Source: Clostridia bacterium
GTDB taxonomy: Bacteria > Bacillota > Clostridia > Oscillospirales > CAG-272
Direction of reading: 5' to 3'
Assembly: GCA_017545225.1 (NCBI GenBank)
Contig: JAFWPR010000121.1
Coordinates: 1-36,460 of the forward strand
Length of the DNA: 36,460 bases
Part shown: positions 8,448 through 16,623 of the stretch, one piece after another
Position numbering within the stretch: the first letter of the stretch is position 1
Layout of the letters: every line of letters starts with the position of its first letter
Position numbers and translations under genes: made by a program
Notes under the pieces: generated by a model
What the model was told of the DNA's origin: nothing
What the model saw: the letters and a program-made list of their open reading frames with translations, nothing else
The model's database searches: none

Positions 8448-11051
8448 TTACATAGATGAAGGATTGAGATCGGCGGAGATCCGGAGCGATCCGTCCGTTC
8501 TTCCTTGGCGTGAACCGCCGCGCATGAACTCGGTGAGGAGCAGGGAGATCATCTCCCTCGTCCTTTTGTCGAGGCGGCACTTTATCACGAAACGGAGGCG
8601 GCACACGTTCTGCACCTTGTAGACGGGCGCCTCAAACGGACCGAAGACCACCGTCTTTACGTCGGAGAAGTCTCCTCCGAGATGCTCTTTTATCCTTTCG
8701 GACAGCCGTTTCGCCGACGCGTTGAGGAACGCCTCGTCGGGACTCGAGAGGGTCAGAACGGCGACGTCGCAGAACGGCGGGAACGTCAGCGCTTTTCTCA
8801 TTCTTATCTCGCGCTCGTAGAACGACTTGTAGTCCTGTTTCGCGGCGAGAGTTATAACGTCGTTGTCGGGGTTGCACGTCTGGATGACGGAAATACCCGG
8901 GTCCTCTCCTCTTCCCGAACGCCCCGTGACCTGCGTCAGCATGGAGAACGTTCTCTCCGCGGCGCGGTAGTCCTCGGAGAACATCGACGAGTCGGCGTTC
9001 AGGACCCCGACCGTCGTGACGCCGGGGAAGTCGTGGCCTTTGGTCACCATCTGCGTGCCGAGAATCACGTTCGCCTCTCCCTTGCGGAAGCGTGAGAGAA
9101 GCGCGTCGTGGGCGTTTTTCGTTCCGGTCGTGTCGTGATCCATCCGGAGGACCTTCACGTCAGGGAACACCCGCATGAGGTGATCCTCGGCGAGCTGCGT
9201 TCCGCAGCCGAGGAAGAGGAAATGATCGGACGAACACTCGGGACACTTGTCGGGGACCGCCGTTCTGTAACCGCAGGTGTGGCAGGAGAGATACCCCGCT
9301 CCGCGGCGGACCTCAAGATAGTTCGAGTCCTTTCCGGCTCGCATCAGGGAGCGGTCCGTCACGTGGTACGTGAGCGACACCGAACAGTTCGGGCACAAGA
9401 CCGGCTTCCCGCACGAGCGGCAGGAGATATAGTTGTTGTATCCGCGGCGGTTGAGGAATAGGATCGACTGTTTCCCGTGCGCGAGTCCCTCGCCGACGCG
9501 GCGGATGAGAAGGCGGCTGAGCGGGGAGGTGTTCCCCGCGGAGAGTTCCGCCCTCATGTCGCATATTTCGACTTTCGGCAGACCCGCTCCGCCGTATCTC
9601 TGATTCATCTCAACGAGAGTATAGACGCCTTTTTTCGCTTTGTAGTAGGAAGTCACCGACGGCGTCGCGGACGCGAGGAGCATCATCGCGCCGTGGCGGC
9701 CGCATCTGAAGCGCGCGACGTCGTGCGCGAGGTATTTCGGAGACGTGTCCGATTTGTACGTGTGTTCGTGCTCCTCGTCGATAACGATCAGCCCGATATC
9801 CGGGATCGGAGCGAATATCGCGGAGCGCGTTCCTATCGCGACGGACGCCTCGCCGTCGCGGAGCCTTCTGTATTCGTCGTACCGCTCTCCGGCGGACAGA
9901 CCGGAGTGGATCAGGGCGACGCGGTCGCCGAATCTCGCGCGGAAGCGTCCGACGGTCTGGGCGGTAAGGGCTATCTCCGGCACGAGCATGATCACGCCCT
10001 TGCCTACGGCGAGCACGTCCTCGATCAGTTTCATTATGACGTTCGTCTTGCCTGAACCGGTGACCCCGTGAAGGAGCGCGGCTCGCGGCTCGGGATCGAA
10101 ACAGAGTTTTTTCAGCTTTTCGTAAGCCCCGCTCTGTTCGTCGGAGAGTACGTCCTCGCCTCCGTAAGCGGAGAATTCCTCCTCGTCCTGCGGAGCGGGA
10201 GTCCTCCACACCGTTCTCTTTTCGGTTTCGACGAATCCCTTTTTTGTGAGCGCGGACAGACACGTTCTGACGACTGAGAGATCGAGGCCGAGGCGTGAGG
10301 AGAGTTCCCCGTCGGTGACGCCCGGCGACGAGACTGCCTCCTTCAGGACGTCCGCTTGCCGCCTGCTTTTCATGAGCGCGGCGAATTCTTCGATATACGA
10401 ACCGTCCTCCGCCGCTTTTTCGGCGAGTTCCGCCGACGGCGTTACGACCGTCTCGTATCTTGTGTTCGAGCCTCCCTCTTTGAGGGCGGCCCGCTTTTCT
10501 ATTAGGCCGGCTTTGATGAGCGCCGGGAGGATCTCGGTGCACTCGTCGCCGAACTTAGATCTTAAATACTCTTTTGAGGCGTCCTGCTTCGCGCTTATCG
10601 CCGCAAAGACGAACGCCGCCTTTTCGCCGAGTCTCTCCGTCGCTCCCGCGACTGCGTCGTCGGCGTTTTCGGCGACCCTGTATACCTCTTCCATCCGCGC
10701 CATTGCGGCGGCGGGGACGGAGGCGCGGACCGCGTCCCCGAACGTACAGAGGGTGTAGTTTTTCAGAAACAGGCACAGGTCGAGCCCTTCTCTCTGCAGA
10801 ACGGGCGACGGAGCCGCTCCCTCGAACGGGAGCAGGGGTTTCATTTTTATTCCCGTACCGTAGGAATCGGGGTCGGCGTCGAAAGTATCAAAGACGATCG
10901 CCGCCATCCTGCGGTTCCCTCTTCCGAACGGGACCTCGGCGATGACGCCGGGGACGATCGCATCCCGCATATCGGGCGGAATGAAATAGTCGTAAGGGCG
11001 GTCCGCCTGATAAGCGGCGTCGATTATAAATACTCGGGCGGTATCAGCCAT
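8448..11051 (-). CDS. priA: Primosomal replication-restart helicase PriA
   Basis: PriA is a 3'-to-5' superfamily 2 helicase that reloads the replisome at stalled forks. The 867 residues show the N-terminal DNA-binding region, the Walker A motif GVTGSGKT (about 329-336), the DEEH box VIDEEHEHTYKS (about 423-434) and SAT (LLASATPS). The zinc-binding region has four CxxC pairs (about 544-547, 553-556, 590-593, 603-606). The helicase C-terminal motif is VTGRSGRGE (about 708-716). The spacer between the second and third cysteine pairs looks longer than usual. The ATG at 11051 is chosen because the AAAGGGGGT ribosome binding site overlaps an upstream GTG at 11060. Confidence 0.97.
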   Translation of the reverse strand: MADTARVFIIDAAYQADRPYDYFIPPDMRDAIVPGVIAEVPFGRGNRRMAAIVFDTFDADPDSYGTGIKMKPLLPFEGAAPSPVLQREGLDLCLFLKNYTLCTFGDAVRASVPAAAMARMEEVYRVAENADDAVAGATERLGEKAAFVFAAISAKQDASKEYLRSKFGDECTEILPALIKAGLIEKRAALKEGGSNTRYETVVTPSAELAEKAAEDGSYIEEFAALMKSRRQADVLKEAVSSPGVTDGELSSRLGLDLSVVRTCLSALTKKGFVETEKRTVWRTPAPQDEEEFSAYGGEDVLSDEQSGAYEKLKKLCFDPEPRAALLHGVTGSGKTNVIMKLIEDVLAVGKGVIMLVPEIALTAQTVGRFRARFGDRVALIHSGLSAGERYDEYRRLRDGEASVAIGTRSAIFAPIPDIGLIVIDEEHEHTYKSDTSPKYLAHDVARFRCGRHGAMMLLASATPSVTSYYKAKKGVYTLVEMNQRYGGAGLPKVEICDMRAELSAGNTSPLSRLLIRRVGEGLAHGKQSILFLNRRGYNNYISCRSCGKPVLCPNCSVSLTYHVTDRSLMRAGKDSNYLEVRRGAGYLSCHTCGYRTAVPDKCPECSSDHFLFLGCGTQLAEDHLMRVFPDVKVLRMDHDTTGTKNAHDALLSRFRKGEANVILGTQMVTKGHDFPGVTTVGVLNADSSMFSEDYRAAERTFSMLTQVTGRSGRGEDPGISVIQTCNPDNDVITLAAKQDYKSFYEREIRMRKALTFPPFCDVAVLTLSSPDEAFLNASAKRLSERIKEHLGGDFSDVKTVVFGPFEAPVYKVQNVCRLRFVIKCRLDKRTREMISLLLTEFMRGGSRQGRTDGSLRISADLNPSSM

Positions 11052-11093
11052 TCGGTCCACCCCCTTTCCGTGAAGTCTTGACGCGTTCCTTTA

Positions 11094-11384
11094 TTATTTG
11101 TCTTTCGACGCGGAGTTCTCGGGAAGAGTCTCTTCGACGATCCTGAACTCGCCTCCGGTCAGAAGATCTACGGCGCTCTGCACGGGTTTTTCGTCCTTGA
11201 ATTCGTCGCTTACGAGAACGGGGATCGGCTTGTCGAGGTCTCTGCCCTCGACTCTTTCCTCAAGTTCTTTCTGGAGGATGAAATCGTCGGTTATCATTCT
11301 CGCGCATTTCGCCGTTGCGATGACGAGCTCATATCTGTTGATACCCTGGTCCTCGGCGAATTTGTTGATTTCGGTGTTGTTCAT
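11094..11384 (-). CDS. rpoZ: RNA polymerase omega subunit
   Basis: Omega helps the assembly and stability of RNA polymerase. The 96-residue protein contains the family signature NRYELVIATAKCAR near residue 20 and the conserved following helix. A GAGGAG ribosome binding site precedes the ATG. Its position directly after gmk is the standard arrangement. In B. subtilis coaBC lies between rpoZ and priA; here only 42 bases separate the two genes, so coaBC is absent from this operon. Confidence 0.93.
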   Translation of the reverse strand: MNNTEINKFAEDQGINRYELVIATAKCARMITDDFILQKELEERVEGRDLDKPIPVLVSDEFKDEKPVQSAVDLLTGGEFRIVEETLPENSASKDK

Positions 11385-11408
11385 TTCTTTCTCCTCTTTC
11401 AGAATGTT

Positions 11409-12041
11409 TTATTTGAGTATCGCGTCAAGGCCGTCGATGTATTCGCTGACGTATTCGGCGCACCTTGACGATCGGTTGTACTCGGCTTCCATTATCTTCA
11501 TCACCAGCTCGGCGCACTCCTCGGCGCGGCCCGTCTCGTTGGTTACGAAGTAGTCGTATTTTCCCGCGGTTTTCAGTTCGTCTTTCGCGCGCGTCAGGCG
11601 GCGGCGTATGGATTCTTCCGTCTCGGTGCCGCGGCCGCGGAGACGTCTCTCGAGTTCGGCGGCGCCCGGTGCGGCGAGCATCACGGTAACGACTCCGTCG
11701 CCGATCAGTTTTTTGACCTGCATCGCACCCTCGACCTCGATCTCAAGGATCACGTCGCGTCCCTCGCCGGTGATGCGTTCGACCTCCGATCTCATCGTCC
11801 CGTAGAGGTTGGAACAATATTCGGTATGTTCGATTATCTCGCCCGTCGCGAGAAGCTCCTCGAACTTTTCGCGGGAGATGAAGTGATAACTGACCCCGTC
11901 GGCCTCGCCGGGGCGCGGGGACCTCGTCGTCGCCGACACCGAGACGCCTACGTTTGACGTTCGGCTTCTTATGATGTTCACGACGGTCCCCTTGCCGGAG
12001 CCCGCAGGTCCGGAAATGATGAAAATAAGTCCTTTTCTCAC
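11409..12041 (-). CDS. gmk: Guanylate kinase
   Basis: Gmk phosphorylates GMP or dGMP to the diphosphate. The P-loop SGPAGSGKGT is at about 10-19, followed by the GMP-binding segment SATTRSPRPGEADGVSYHF and the lid region ending in RLTRAKDEL. I chose the GTG at 12041 because CGGAGGG (12050-12056) sits eight bases upstream. An ATG at 12065 would add eight residues and overlap the end of remA, and cannot be excluded. The protein is 210 residues with the chosen start, normal for the family. Confidence 0.95.
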   Translation of the reverse strand: MRKGLIFIISGPAGSGKGTVVNIIRSRTSNVGVSVSATTRSPRPGEADGVSYHFISREKFEELLATGEIIEHTEYCSNLYGTMRSEVERITGEGRDVILEIEVEGAMQVKKLIGDGVVTVMLAAPGAAELERRLRGRGTETEESIRRRLTRAKDELKTAGKYDYFVTNETGRAEECAELVMKIMEAEYNRSSRCAEYVSEYIDGLDAILK

Positions 12042-12057
12042 AGTCAGATCCCTCCGG

Positions 12058-12306
12058 TCAGGCATTTTCGTCCGTGGCGTTCATCCTTCCGGCGACGGTC
12101 TCCGTCTGCATGGCCGACAGAATGACGTGGTCGCTGTCCGTGATGATCACGCATCTCGTTTTTCTTCCGCAGGTGCAGTCGATGGCGCGTCCCGCGGCGC
12201 GGGCGTCCTGGACGAGCCGCTTCGACGGAGCGGCGTCCGACGATATCACGGCGACGACCCTGTCGAAGTTCACCATATTGTTGTATCCGACGTTTATCAG
12301 TTTCAT
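12058..12306 (-). CDS. remA: RemA/DUF370 family DNA-binding regulator
   Basis: RemA is a small DNA-binding protein that activates extracellular-matrix genes in B. subtilis. The 82 residues begin MKLINVGYNNMVNFDRVVAV and contain the family segment PSKRL, followed by IDCTCGRKTRCVIITDSDHV, the usual RemA core. The start at 12306 follows AAGGGGCGG. The frame is open for 64 upstream Ser/Arg-rich residues inside yicC, which are not part of the family. Its place between yicC and gmk is conserved across Bacilli and Clostridia. It is a candidate regulator of the surface and capsule genes further along this window. Confidence 0.94.
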   Translation of the reverse strand: MKLINVGYNNMVNFDRVVAVISSDAAPSKRLVQDARAAGRAIDCTCGRKTRCVIITDSDHVILSAMQTETVAGRMNATDENA

Positions 12307-12316
12307 ATTCCGCCCC

Positions 12317-13210
12317 TTATTCGATGTTCTGGATCTGTTCTCTAATCTTTTCGAGTTCCGCCTTGACGTCGACGACGAGTTTCGCGATCTCAAGGTCGCC
12401 GGATTTCGAGCCGATCGTGTTCGTCTCCCTGTTGATCTCCTGAAGCATGAAGTCGAGCTTTCTGCCGATGGGAGCGTCGTCGCGCGCCGTCTCTTCAAAC
12501 GCGTCGAAGTGGGACGACAGTCTGACGAGTTCCTCGTCGATCGAGGCGCGGTCCGCGAAGATAGCCGCCTCGGTGAGGATGCGCTGCTCCGCGATCTCGA
12601 TATCGAAACCGTCGAGGAGCTGGCGGATCCGCTCGGTGAGTTTTTCGGGGTATTCGGCGATGTTGCGCTCGGAGAGTTCCTTTATCTTCGCCGTGACGGA
12701 GCGGAGCCCTTCGAGTTTCGATACGATATCCGCCATGAGGGCCTCACCCTCGCGCCGTCTTGCCTCGAGGAACGCGTCCGCCGCCGGCGCGAGAGCCGTG
12801 AGGAGATCCTTCCAGTCGCGGTCGGCGTCTTCCTCGGCGCGGCACACCTTGAAGAGATCCCTGTTCTGCGCAACGGTCATTACGGATATATCGTCCTTGA
12901 GACCGAATTCATCGCGCAGCGCGAACAGAGCTGAGATATACGACTTCGCCGCGCCGACGTCGAGACGTACGGACGTCTCTCTGTCCGCGATCACGTCGAG
13001 CGTCACGAAGACTTCGATCTTGCCGCGCGAGACCCCTTTCTCGGAGAGGTACGATTTGACTTTTTCCTCGAGATGCGAGAGCGATCTCGGAAGCTTGACC
13101 GAGCAGTCGAAATACCGGCTGTTCACGCTTTTTATCTCGACGGTTATATCTCTGGCTCCGTCCGGAGAAGTGCGGCGCGCGCGTCCGAACGCCGTCATGC
13201 TCTTGCTCAT
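12317..13210 (-). CDS. yicC: YicC family endoribonuclease
   Basis: YicC/YloC proteins are metal-dependent endoribonucleases linked to RNA decay. The chosen start gives 297 residues beginning MSKSMTAFGRARR, the hallmark N-terminus (usually SMTGFG). The conserved EIKSVNSRYFD lies near residues 30-40, and the C-terminal signature with GRKLDFMLQEINRETNTIGSK is present near 250-270. A frame extension of 26 residues upstream is ignored because it lacks similarity. It is the first gene of the long operon, about 100 bases from the promoter, and remA starts 10 bases after its stop. Confidence 0.93.
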   Translation of the reverse strand: MSKSMTAFGRARRTSPDGARDITVEIKSVNSRYFDCSVKLPRSLSHLEEKVKSYLSEKGVSRGKIEVFVTLDVIADRETSVRLDVGAAKSYISALFALRDEFGLKDDISVMTVAQNRDLFKVCRAEEDADRDWKDLLTALAPAADAFLEARRREGEALMADIVSKLEGLRSVTAKIKELSERNIAEYPEKLTERIRQLLDGFDIEIAEQRILTEAAIFADRASIDEELVRLSSHFDAFEETARDDAPIGRKLDFMLQEINRETNTIGSKSGDLEIAKLVVDVKAELEKIREQIQNIE

Positions 13211-13226
13211 TTCGATCACACTTTCC

Positions 13227-13249
13227 CGCCGCGTTTTTGCCCCGCGGCG
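13227..13249 (-). other. GC-rich hairpin in the yicC leader
   Basis: CGCCGCG at 13227-13233 and CGCGGCG at 13243-13249 form a seven-base-pair stem around a nine-base loop. On the transcript the stem ends directly before the purine-rich region that serves as the yicC ribosome binding site, so it could affect initiation or RNA stability. No terminator T-run follows. Confidence 0.5.
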
Positions 13250-13308
13250 ACGGCATAAATCATTAATAATTTCATAAAACAGAAACACTACACCATTTTA
13301 TCTTTATA

Positions 13309-13338
13309 ATTATACAATATCCGTTTTCGGGTTGTCAA
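13309..13338 (-). promoter_or_regulatory. Vegetative-type promoter for the yicC-to-rsgA operon
   Basis: On the minus strand TTGACA (13338-13333) is followed by an 18-base spacer and TATAAT (13314-13309). Both hexamers match the sigma-A consensus. Transcription would start near 13302, leaving a leader of about 90 bases before yicC. Confidence 0.85.
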
Positions 13339-13365
13339 GAGAGACGGGCGAATAAAAAACGGAGT

Positions 13366-13413
13366 ATGGGGGAAGATAGAGGAGAAAAACGGAGAATGAG
13401 GGAGAAAAAATGA
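13366..13413 (+). CDS. Possible 15-residue leader peptide overlapping the gpr start
   Basis: An ATG at 13366 opens a frame encoding MGEDRGEKRRMREKK and ending at the TGA at 13411-13413. That stop overlaps the gpr ATG as ATGA, the same junction used for coupling elsewhere in this window. A second in-frame ATG lies at 13396. Both ATGs sit in two copies of a 19-base near-repeat (13355-13373 and 13385-13403, 17 of 19 identical). No well-spaced ribosome binding site precedes the first ATG, so translation is uncertain. Confidence 0.25.
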   Translation: MGEDRGEKRRMREKK

Positions 13414-14138
13414 GGGAAGGTCTGTACTGTGAGTCGGGCGGGCTCGCTTCTCTGTCGCTGCCCGAGAGAGGGCCTTTTTCGCGCCGCGAAGAAAACGGCT
13501 ATACGGTCCTTTGCGGTACCGCGGACGACGGTACGGATTACGTCACCCTGACGGAATTCGACGCGGATGACGGCGGCGCGCTCGCCGAGGCGGTCGCGCG
13601 GGAATTCGGGATGTTTCTCGGCCGTGTCGGGATACCCGCACCGAGTTCCGTTCTCGTCGCGGGGATCGGCAACGCTGAGGTTGAGGCGGATTCTCTCGGC
13701 CCCCGCGTATCGGAACGGATCGCCGTCGGACGGACGGGAAACGGCACGTCCGTCTTTTCGTTTGCCGCGGGTGTACCCGAGGCGACCGGGATGGAGACCG
13801 AAAAACTCGTCCCTGCCGTCGCTCGCCTCATAGGAGCCGATCTTCTCGTGACGGTCGACTCGCTCGCCGCGCTGTCTCCCTGCCGCCTCTGCCGCACAGT
13901 GCAGATAAGCGGAGGGGCGAGGCCCGGTTCCGGCGTTGAAAGGCGCGCGGGTGCGATAGGGAGGGACGAGGCCGGGTGCCCGGTCGTCGCCCTGGGCGTA
14001 CCGACGGCGGTCAGGGGAAGGCTGTCCCGCGGAGAGGACGGAGCCGACGGCCTTTTCACGGCATGCGGGATCGGCGCGTCGGTCGTTTTTTACGCCGCTT
14101 CGCTGGCGAACGCGATAAATACGTATTTCCGGTCATAA
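13410..14138 (+). CDS. gpr: Compact GPR-type spore germination protease
   Basis: GPR (peptidase family A25) degrades the small acid-soluble DNA-protecting proteins when spores germinate. The 242 residues show the family blocks in order: VAGIGNAEVEADSLGPRV, AAGVPEATGMETE, LVTVDSLAALSPCRLCRTVQ, GARPGSGVERR and VVALGVPTAV. Typical GPRs are about 320-370 residues with an N-terminal propeptide. Here the N-terminus is short, and after the GVPT block only about 40 residues remain, so the usual C-terminal insert is missing. It lies directly before spoIIP in the same reading frame, the classical gpr-spoIIP pair. Being compact and divergent, it could be an active minimal form or one with altered activation. 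Confidence 0.87.
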   Translation: MREGLYCESGGLASLSLPERGPFSRREENGYTVLCGTADDGTDYVTLTEFDADDGGALAEAVAREFGMFLGRVGIPAPSSVLVAGIGNAEVEADSLGPRVSERIAVGRTGNGTSVFSFAAGVPEATGMETEKLVPAVARLIGADLLVTVDSLAALSPCRLCRTVQISGGARPGSGVERRAGAIGRDEAGCPVVALGVPTAVRGRLSRGEDGADGLFTACGIGASVVFYAASLANAINTYFRS

Positions 14139-14185
14139 ACCGCGCTTCTTTCGCATATATTCTTATATGACACGGAATTTGTAAG

Positions 14186-14201
14186 AAGGAGGCGGCGCGT
14201 T
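14186..14201 (+). promoter_or_regulatory. Strong ribosome binding site leading to a GTT triplet, the expected spoIIP start
   Basis: AAGGAGG at 14186-14192 is followed six bases later by GTT ACG GAC AAG, in frame with SpoIIP. No ATG, GTG or TTG occurs in this frame between the gpr stop (14136-14138) and 14520. A GTG here would be ideal, so a GTG-to-GTT change or a base-call error is likely. Confidence 0.6.
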
Positions 14202-15482
14202 ACGGACAAGCTGAAAGAAAAGGAAGAGGCTGCTCTTCCCGTCCCCGCGGAAGCGGAGAGCGCCGGCGTTTTTCCGCCGGAGAACGAAGAAGAAGAAACG
14301 GAGACGGTCACGCCGGATACCGAACCGTTCCCGGCCGGCGATCATCCGTCCGACGCGTCGGCCCTCGCGCGTCCCGCTCTGCGGGGCGGGCTCGGCAGAT
14401 ACATATTTCTTTTCGTCTGCGCCGTCCTCGGCGCGTTCGCCGTTTTCGCCGTCGCGGCGGGGCTGGGCGACGCTCTGGGCAGGACGGGTATAACGCTTCC
14501 CTCGCTTCTCTTCGGAGAAGTGGTGAACTCCGGGCTTACCGAGCTGCCGAAAAACGGCGACGGAGTCATTCTGACCGGCCGGGTCAGAGTTCCCGCCGCT
14601 CCTTCCCTGACGGAAGACGGAACGGGCGAGGAGCCCCGCGCTCTTGAAGCGGAAGGCGAGGAAGCGGAGGACGGAGCGATACCGGAGGACGGCGTGACGC
14701 TGCCGATCCGACCGGTCGATCTGTCGGCGGGAGATCCTCTCTCGGTGATAAACGAGACTGGCTTTTCGCCCGACTATGCGGCGATCGCGGAAAAAGAGAG
14801 TGCGATCCCGCCCGCCGCGGATCTGTACGCGGAATACGGCGACGGCGTGCCGCTCGTTCTGATCGTTCACACGCACGGGACGGAGAGTTATTCGCCGGAC
14901 GGCGCAAGCGAGTATTCGTCGGCGGACGCGTTCAGGTCGCTCGATCCGGAAGCGGGAGTCGTCGCCGTCGGGGAGACGGTGAGAGAAGTTCTCGCGGAGC
15001 GCGGGATCGGAGTGATCCACTGTACCTCAATGTTCGACGCCGTCGACTTTTCCTCGGCATACGCATCGTCGGGCGAGACGGCCGCGCGTATTCTGAGGGA
15101 GTATCCGTCTGTGAAATACGTTCTCGACATACACCGCGACGCCCTGATAACGGCGGAGGGGGATAATCTTCGTCCCGTGACTGAAACAGAGGTCGGCTCC
15201 GCCGCGCAGATCATGCTCGTCGTCGGAACGGACGAAGCGGGAGCGGATCACCCGGGGTGGGAGGAGAATCTATCTCTTGCTCTCAAATCGCAGCGGGGAG
15301 TCGCCGCCGTCTGCCCGGGACTGATGAGATCGGTCGACCTGAGGCGCGAGTCGTTCAATCAGCAGCTCGCCCCGGGGTCGCTTCTGATCGAGGCGGGAGC
15401 CGCCGCGAACAGCCTCGACGAGGCGAAACGCGCCGCCGCGATCTTTGCGGGCGTGTTTGCCGATATAATAAAAGGAGAATAA
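14199..15482 (+). CDS. spoIIP: Stage II sporulation protein P (peptidoglycan hydrolase), start codon atypical
   Basis: SpoIIP is a membrane-anchored amidase/endopeptidase that works with SpoIID and SpoIIM to thin septal peptidoglycan during engulfment. Read from the GTT at 14199 it has 427 residues: a charged cytoplasmic N-terminus, a membrane segment (about 69-90, starting RYIFLFVCAVLG) and a linker. The catalytic domain contains IVHTHGTESY (about 226-235), YVLDIHRDAL (near 307-316) and the C-terminal SLLIEAGAAANSLDEAK. The only canonical start is the GTG at 14520, which would remove the anchor and 107 residues. No clear promoter separates it from gpr. A terminator is not obvious before the next promoter at 15515. 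Confidence 0.85.
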   Translation, partial: VTDKLKEKEEAALPVPAEAESAGVFPPENEEEETETVTPDTEPFPAGDHPSDASALARPALRGGLGRYIFLFVCAVLGAFAVFAVAAGLGDALGRTGITLPSLLFGEVVNSGLTELPKNGDGVILTGRVRVPAAPSLTEDGTGEEPRALEAEGEEAEDGAIPEDGVTLPIRPVDLSAGDPLSVINETGFSPDYAAIAEKESAIPPAADLYAEYGDGVPLVLIVHTHGTESYSPDGASEYSSADAFRSLDPEAGVVAVGETVREVLAERGIGVIHCTSMFDAVDFSSAYASSGETAARILREYPSVKYVLDIHRDALITAEGDNLRPVTETEVGSAAQIMLVVGTDEAGADHPGWEENLSLALKSQRGVAAVCPGLMRSVDLRRESFNQQLAPGSLLIEAGAAANSLDEAKRAAAIFAGVFADIIKGE

Positions 15483-15514
15483 GGACGAAAAACGCTTTCA
15501 CGGTCCGAAACCGA

Positions 15515-15543
15515 TTGACACCGGCGGGAATATTTGGTATCAT
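15515..15543 (+). promoter_or_regulatory. Vegetative-type promoter for the nucleoside hydrolase gene
   Basis: TTGACA at 15515-15520 and TATCAT at 15538-15543 are separated by exactly 17 bases. The start codon of the next gene is about 50 bases further on. Confidence 0.8.
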
Positions 15544-15595
15544 ATTTCCGGGGACAGACGTCCCGAATAACGGTATATCACGAAAGGATCGGGAA

Positions 15596-16501
15596 ATGGA
15601 ACTTGAGAGAATACTTGAAGATCTGAAAACGAAAAGAATAAAAAAAGTTATAGTCGATTCCGACACGTTCAACGAGATGGACGACCAATACGCCATCGCG
15701 TACGCCATCGGTTCCGACAAGATGGACGTCGTCGCGCTCAACGCCGCTCCGTTTCACAACGACAGAAGCACGAGCTTCGGCGACGGAATGGAGAAGAGCT
15801 ACGAGGAGATCCTCCGCGTTCTCGATCACGTGGAGAAGGTCGGTCAGTATCCCGTCTACAAGGGTTCTCCGACAAGGATCGACGACGACCCGGAATTCCG
15901 TCCCGTGGACAGCCCCGCAGCGCGCGCGATAATCGACGCCGCTCACAAATACGATGAGATCGTTTACGTTCTCACAACCGGCGCCTGCACGAACGTCGTG
16001 TCCGCCGTGATGCTTGATCCCTCGATCAAAGAAAATATCTGCGTGATATGGCTCGGCGGTCACTGCCTTGACTTCCCGGATCTCGGCGAGTTCAACCTCG
16101 CTCAGGATTACGCCGCGGGTCAGATCCTCATCAACACCGACGTACCGCTCATCCTCCTGCCCGCTTGCGATCACGGCACGTCCGCTCTCGTCGCGCGCCT
16201 TCCCGATATGCAGGGAATTAAAGGCGACTCCCGCGCGTGCGTCTTCTTCAGAGAGACGCTCCCCGAGGAGTTCAACGGCGACTATTACGAGAACGGATGG
16301 GAGAGGGTCATCTGGGATATCGCCGCTCCCGGCGTCATAGCCGTTCCCGAGGCGTACGAATTTTCGATCATTCCCGCCCCGATCTTCGGGGATGACAGAA
16401 CGTACGCGTTCGACAGAACGAGGCATAAGATCATATATATGGATAAGGTGGACCGCGATATCGTCCTGGGCGACACTTTTGCTGCGATCGGGACGCTCTG
16501 A
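15596..16501 (+). CDS. Nucleoside hydrolase (inosine-uridine N-ribohydrolase) family protein
   Basis: Members of this family use a calcium-bound water to cleave the N-glycosidic bond of ribonucleosides. The 301 residues start with the metal-binding block VDSDTFNEMDDQYAIAYAI: Asp21, Asp23, Asp29 and Asp30. The spacing is DxDx5DD rather than the classical DxDx3DD, placing it in the NE(I/M)DD subgroup, whose substrates are poorly known. The EFNLAQDYAAGQILIN block (165-180) matches the conserved ligand-binding segment with Asn167 and Asp171. No signal peptide is seen, so it is probably cytoplasmic. The ATG at 15596 follows AAAGGATCGGG, and the longer open frame upstream overlaps spoIIP. It has its own promoter and terminator, so it is monocistronic. 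Confidence 0.88.
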   Translation: MELERILEDLKTKRIKKVIVDSDTFNEMDDQYAIAYAIGSDKMDVVALNAAPFHNDRSTSFGDGMEKSYEEILRVLDHVEKVGQYPVYKGSPTRIDDDPEFRPVDSPAARAIIDAAHKYDEIVYVLTTGACTNVVSAVMLDPSIKENICVIWLGGHCLDFPDLGEFNLAQDYAAGQILINTDVPLILLPACDHGTSALVARLPDMQGIKGDSRACVFFRETLPEEFNGDYYENGWERVIWDIAAPGVIAVPEAYEFSIIPAPIFGDDRTYAFDRTRHKIIYMDKVDRDIVLGDTFAAIGTL

Positions 16502-16515
16502 CACACGTTCTTCAA

Positions 16516-16545
16516 ACCGCCCGCGTGATGTGCGGGCGGTTTTTT
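16516..16545 (+). terminator. Intrinsic terminator after the nucleoside hydrolase gene
   Basis: ACCGCCCGC (16516-16524) pairs perfectly with GCGGGCGGT (16532-16540) around a seven-base loop, followed by a run of T. Confidence 0.92.
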
Positions 16546-16623
16546 CGTGCAGAAAAAAACGAATTTTTAACAACAGTTAACAAAAAAGAGAAGAGTTACA
16601 TTCTTTAAATCGTCGAAAAGCAG

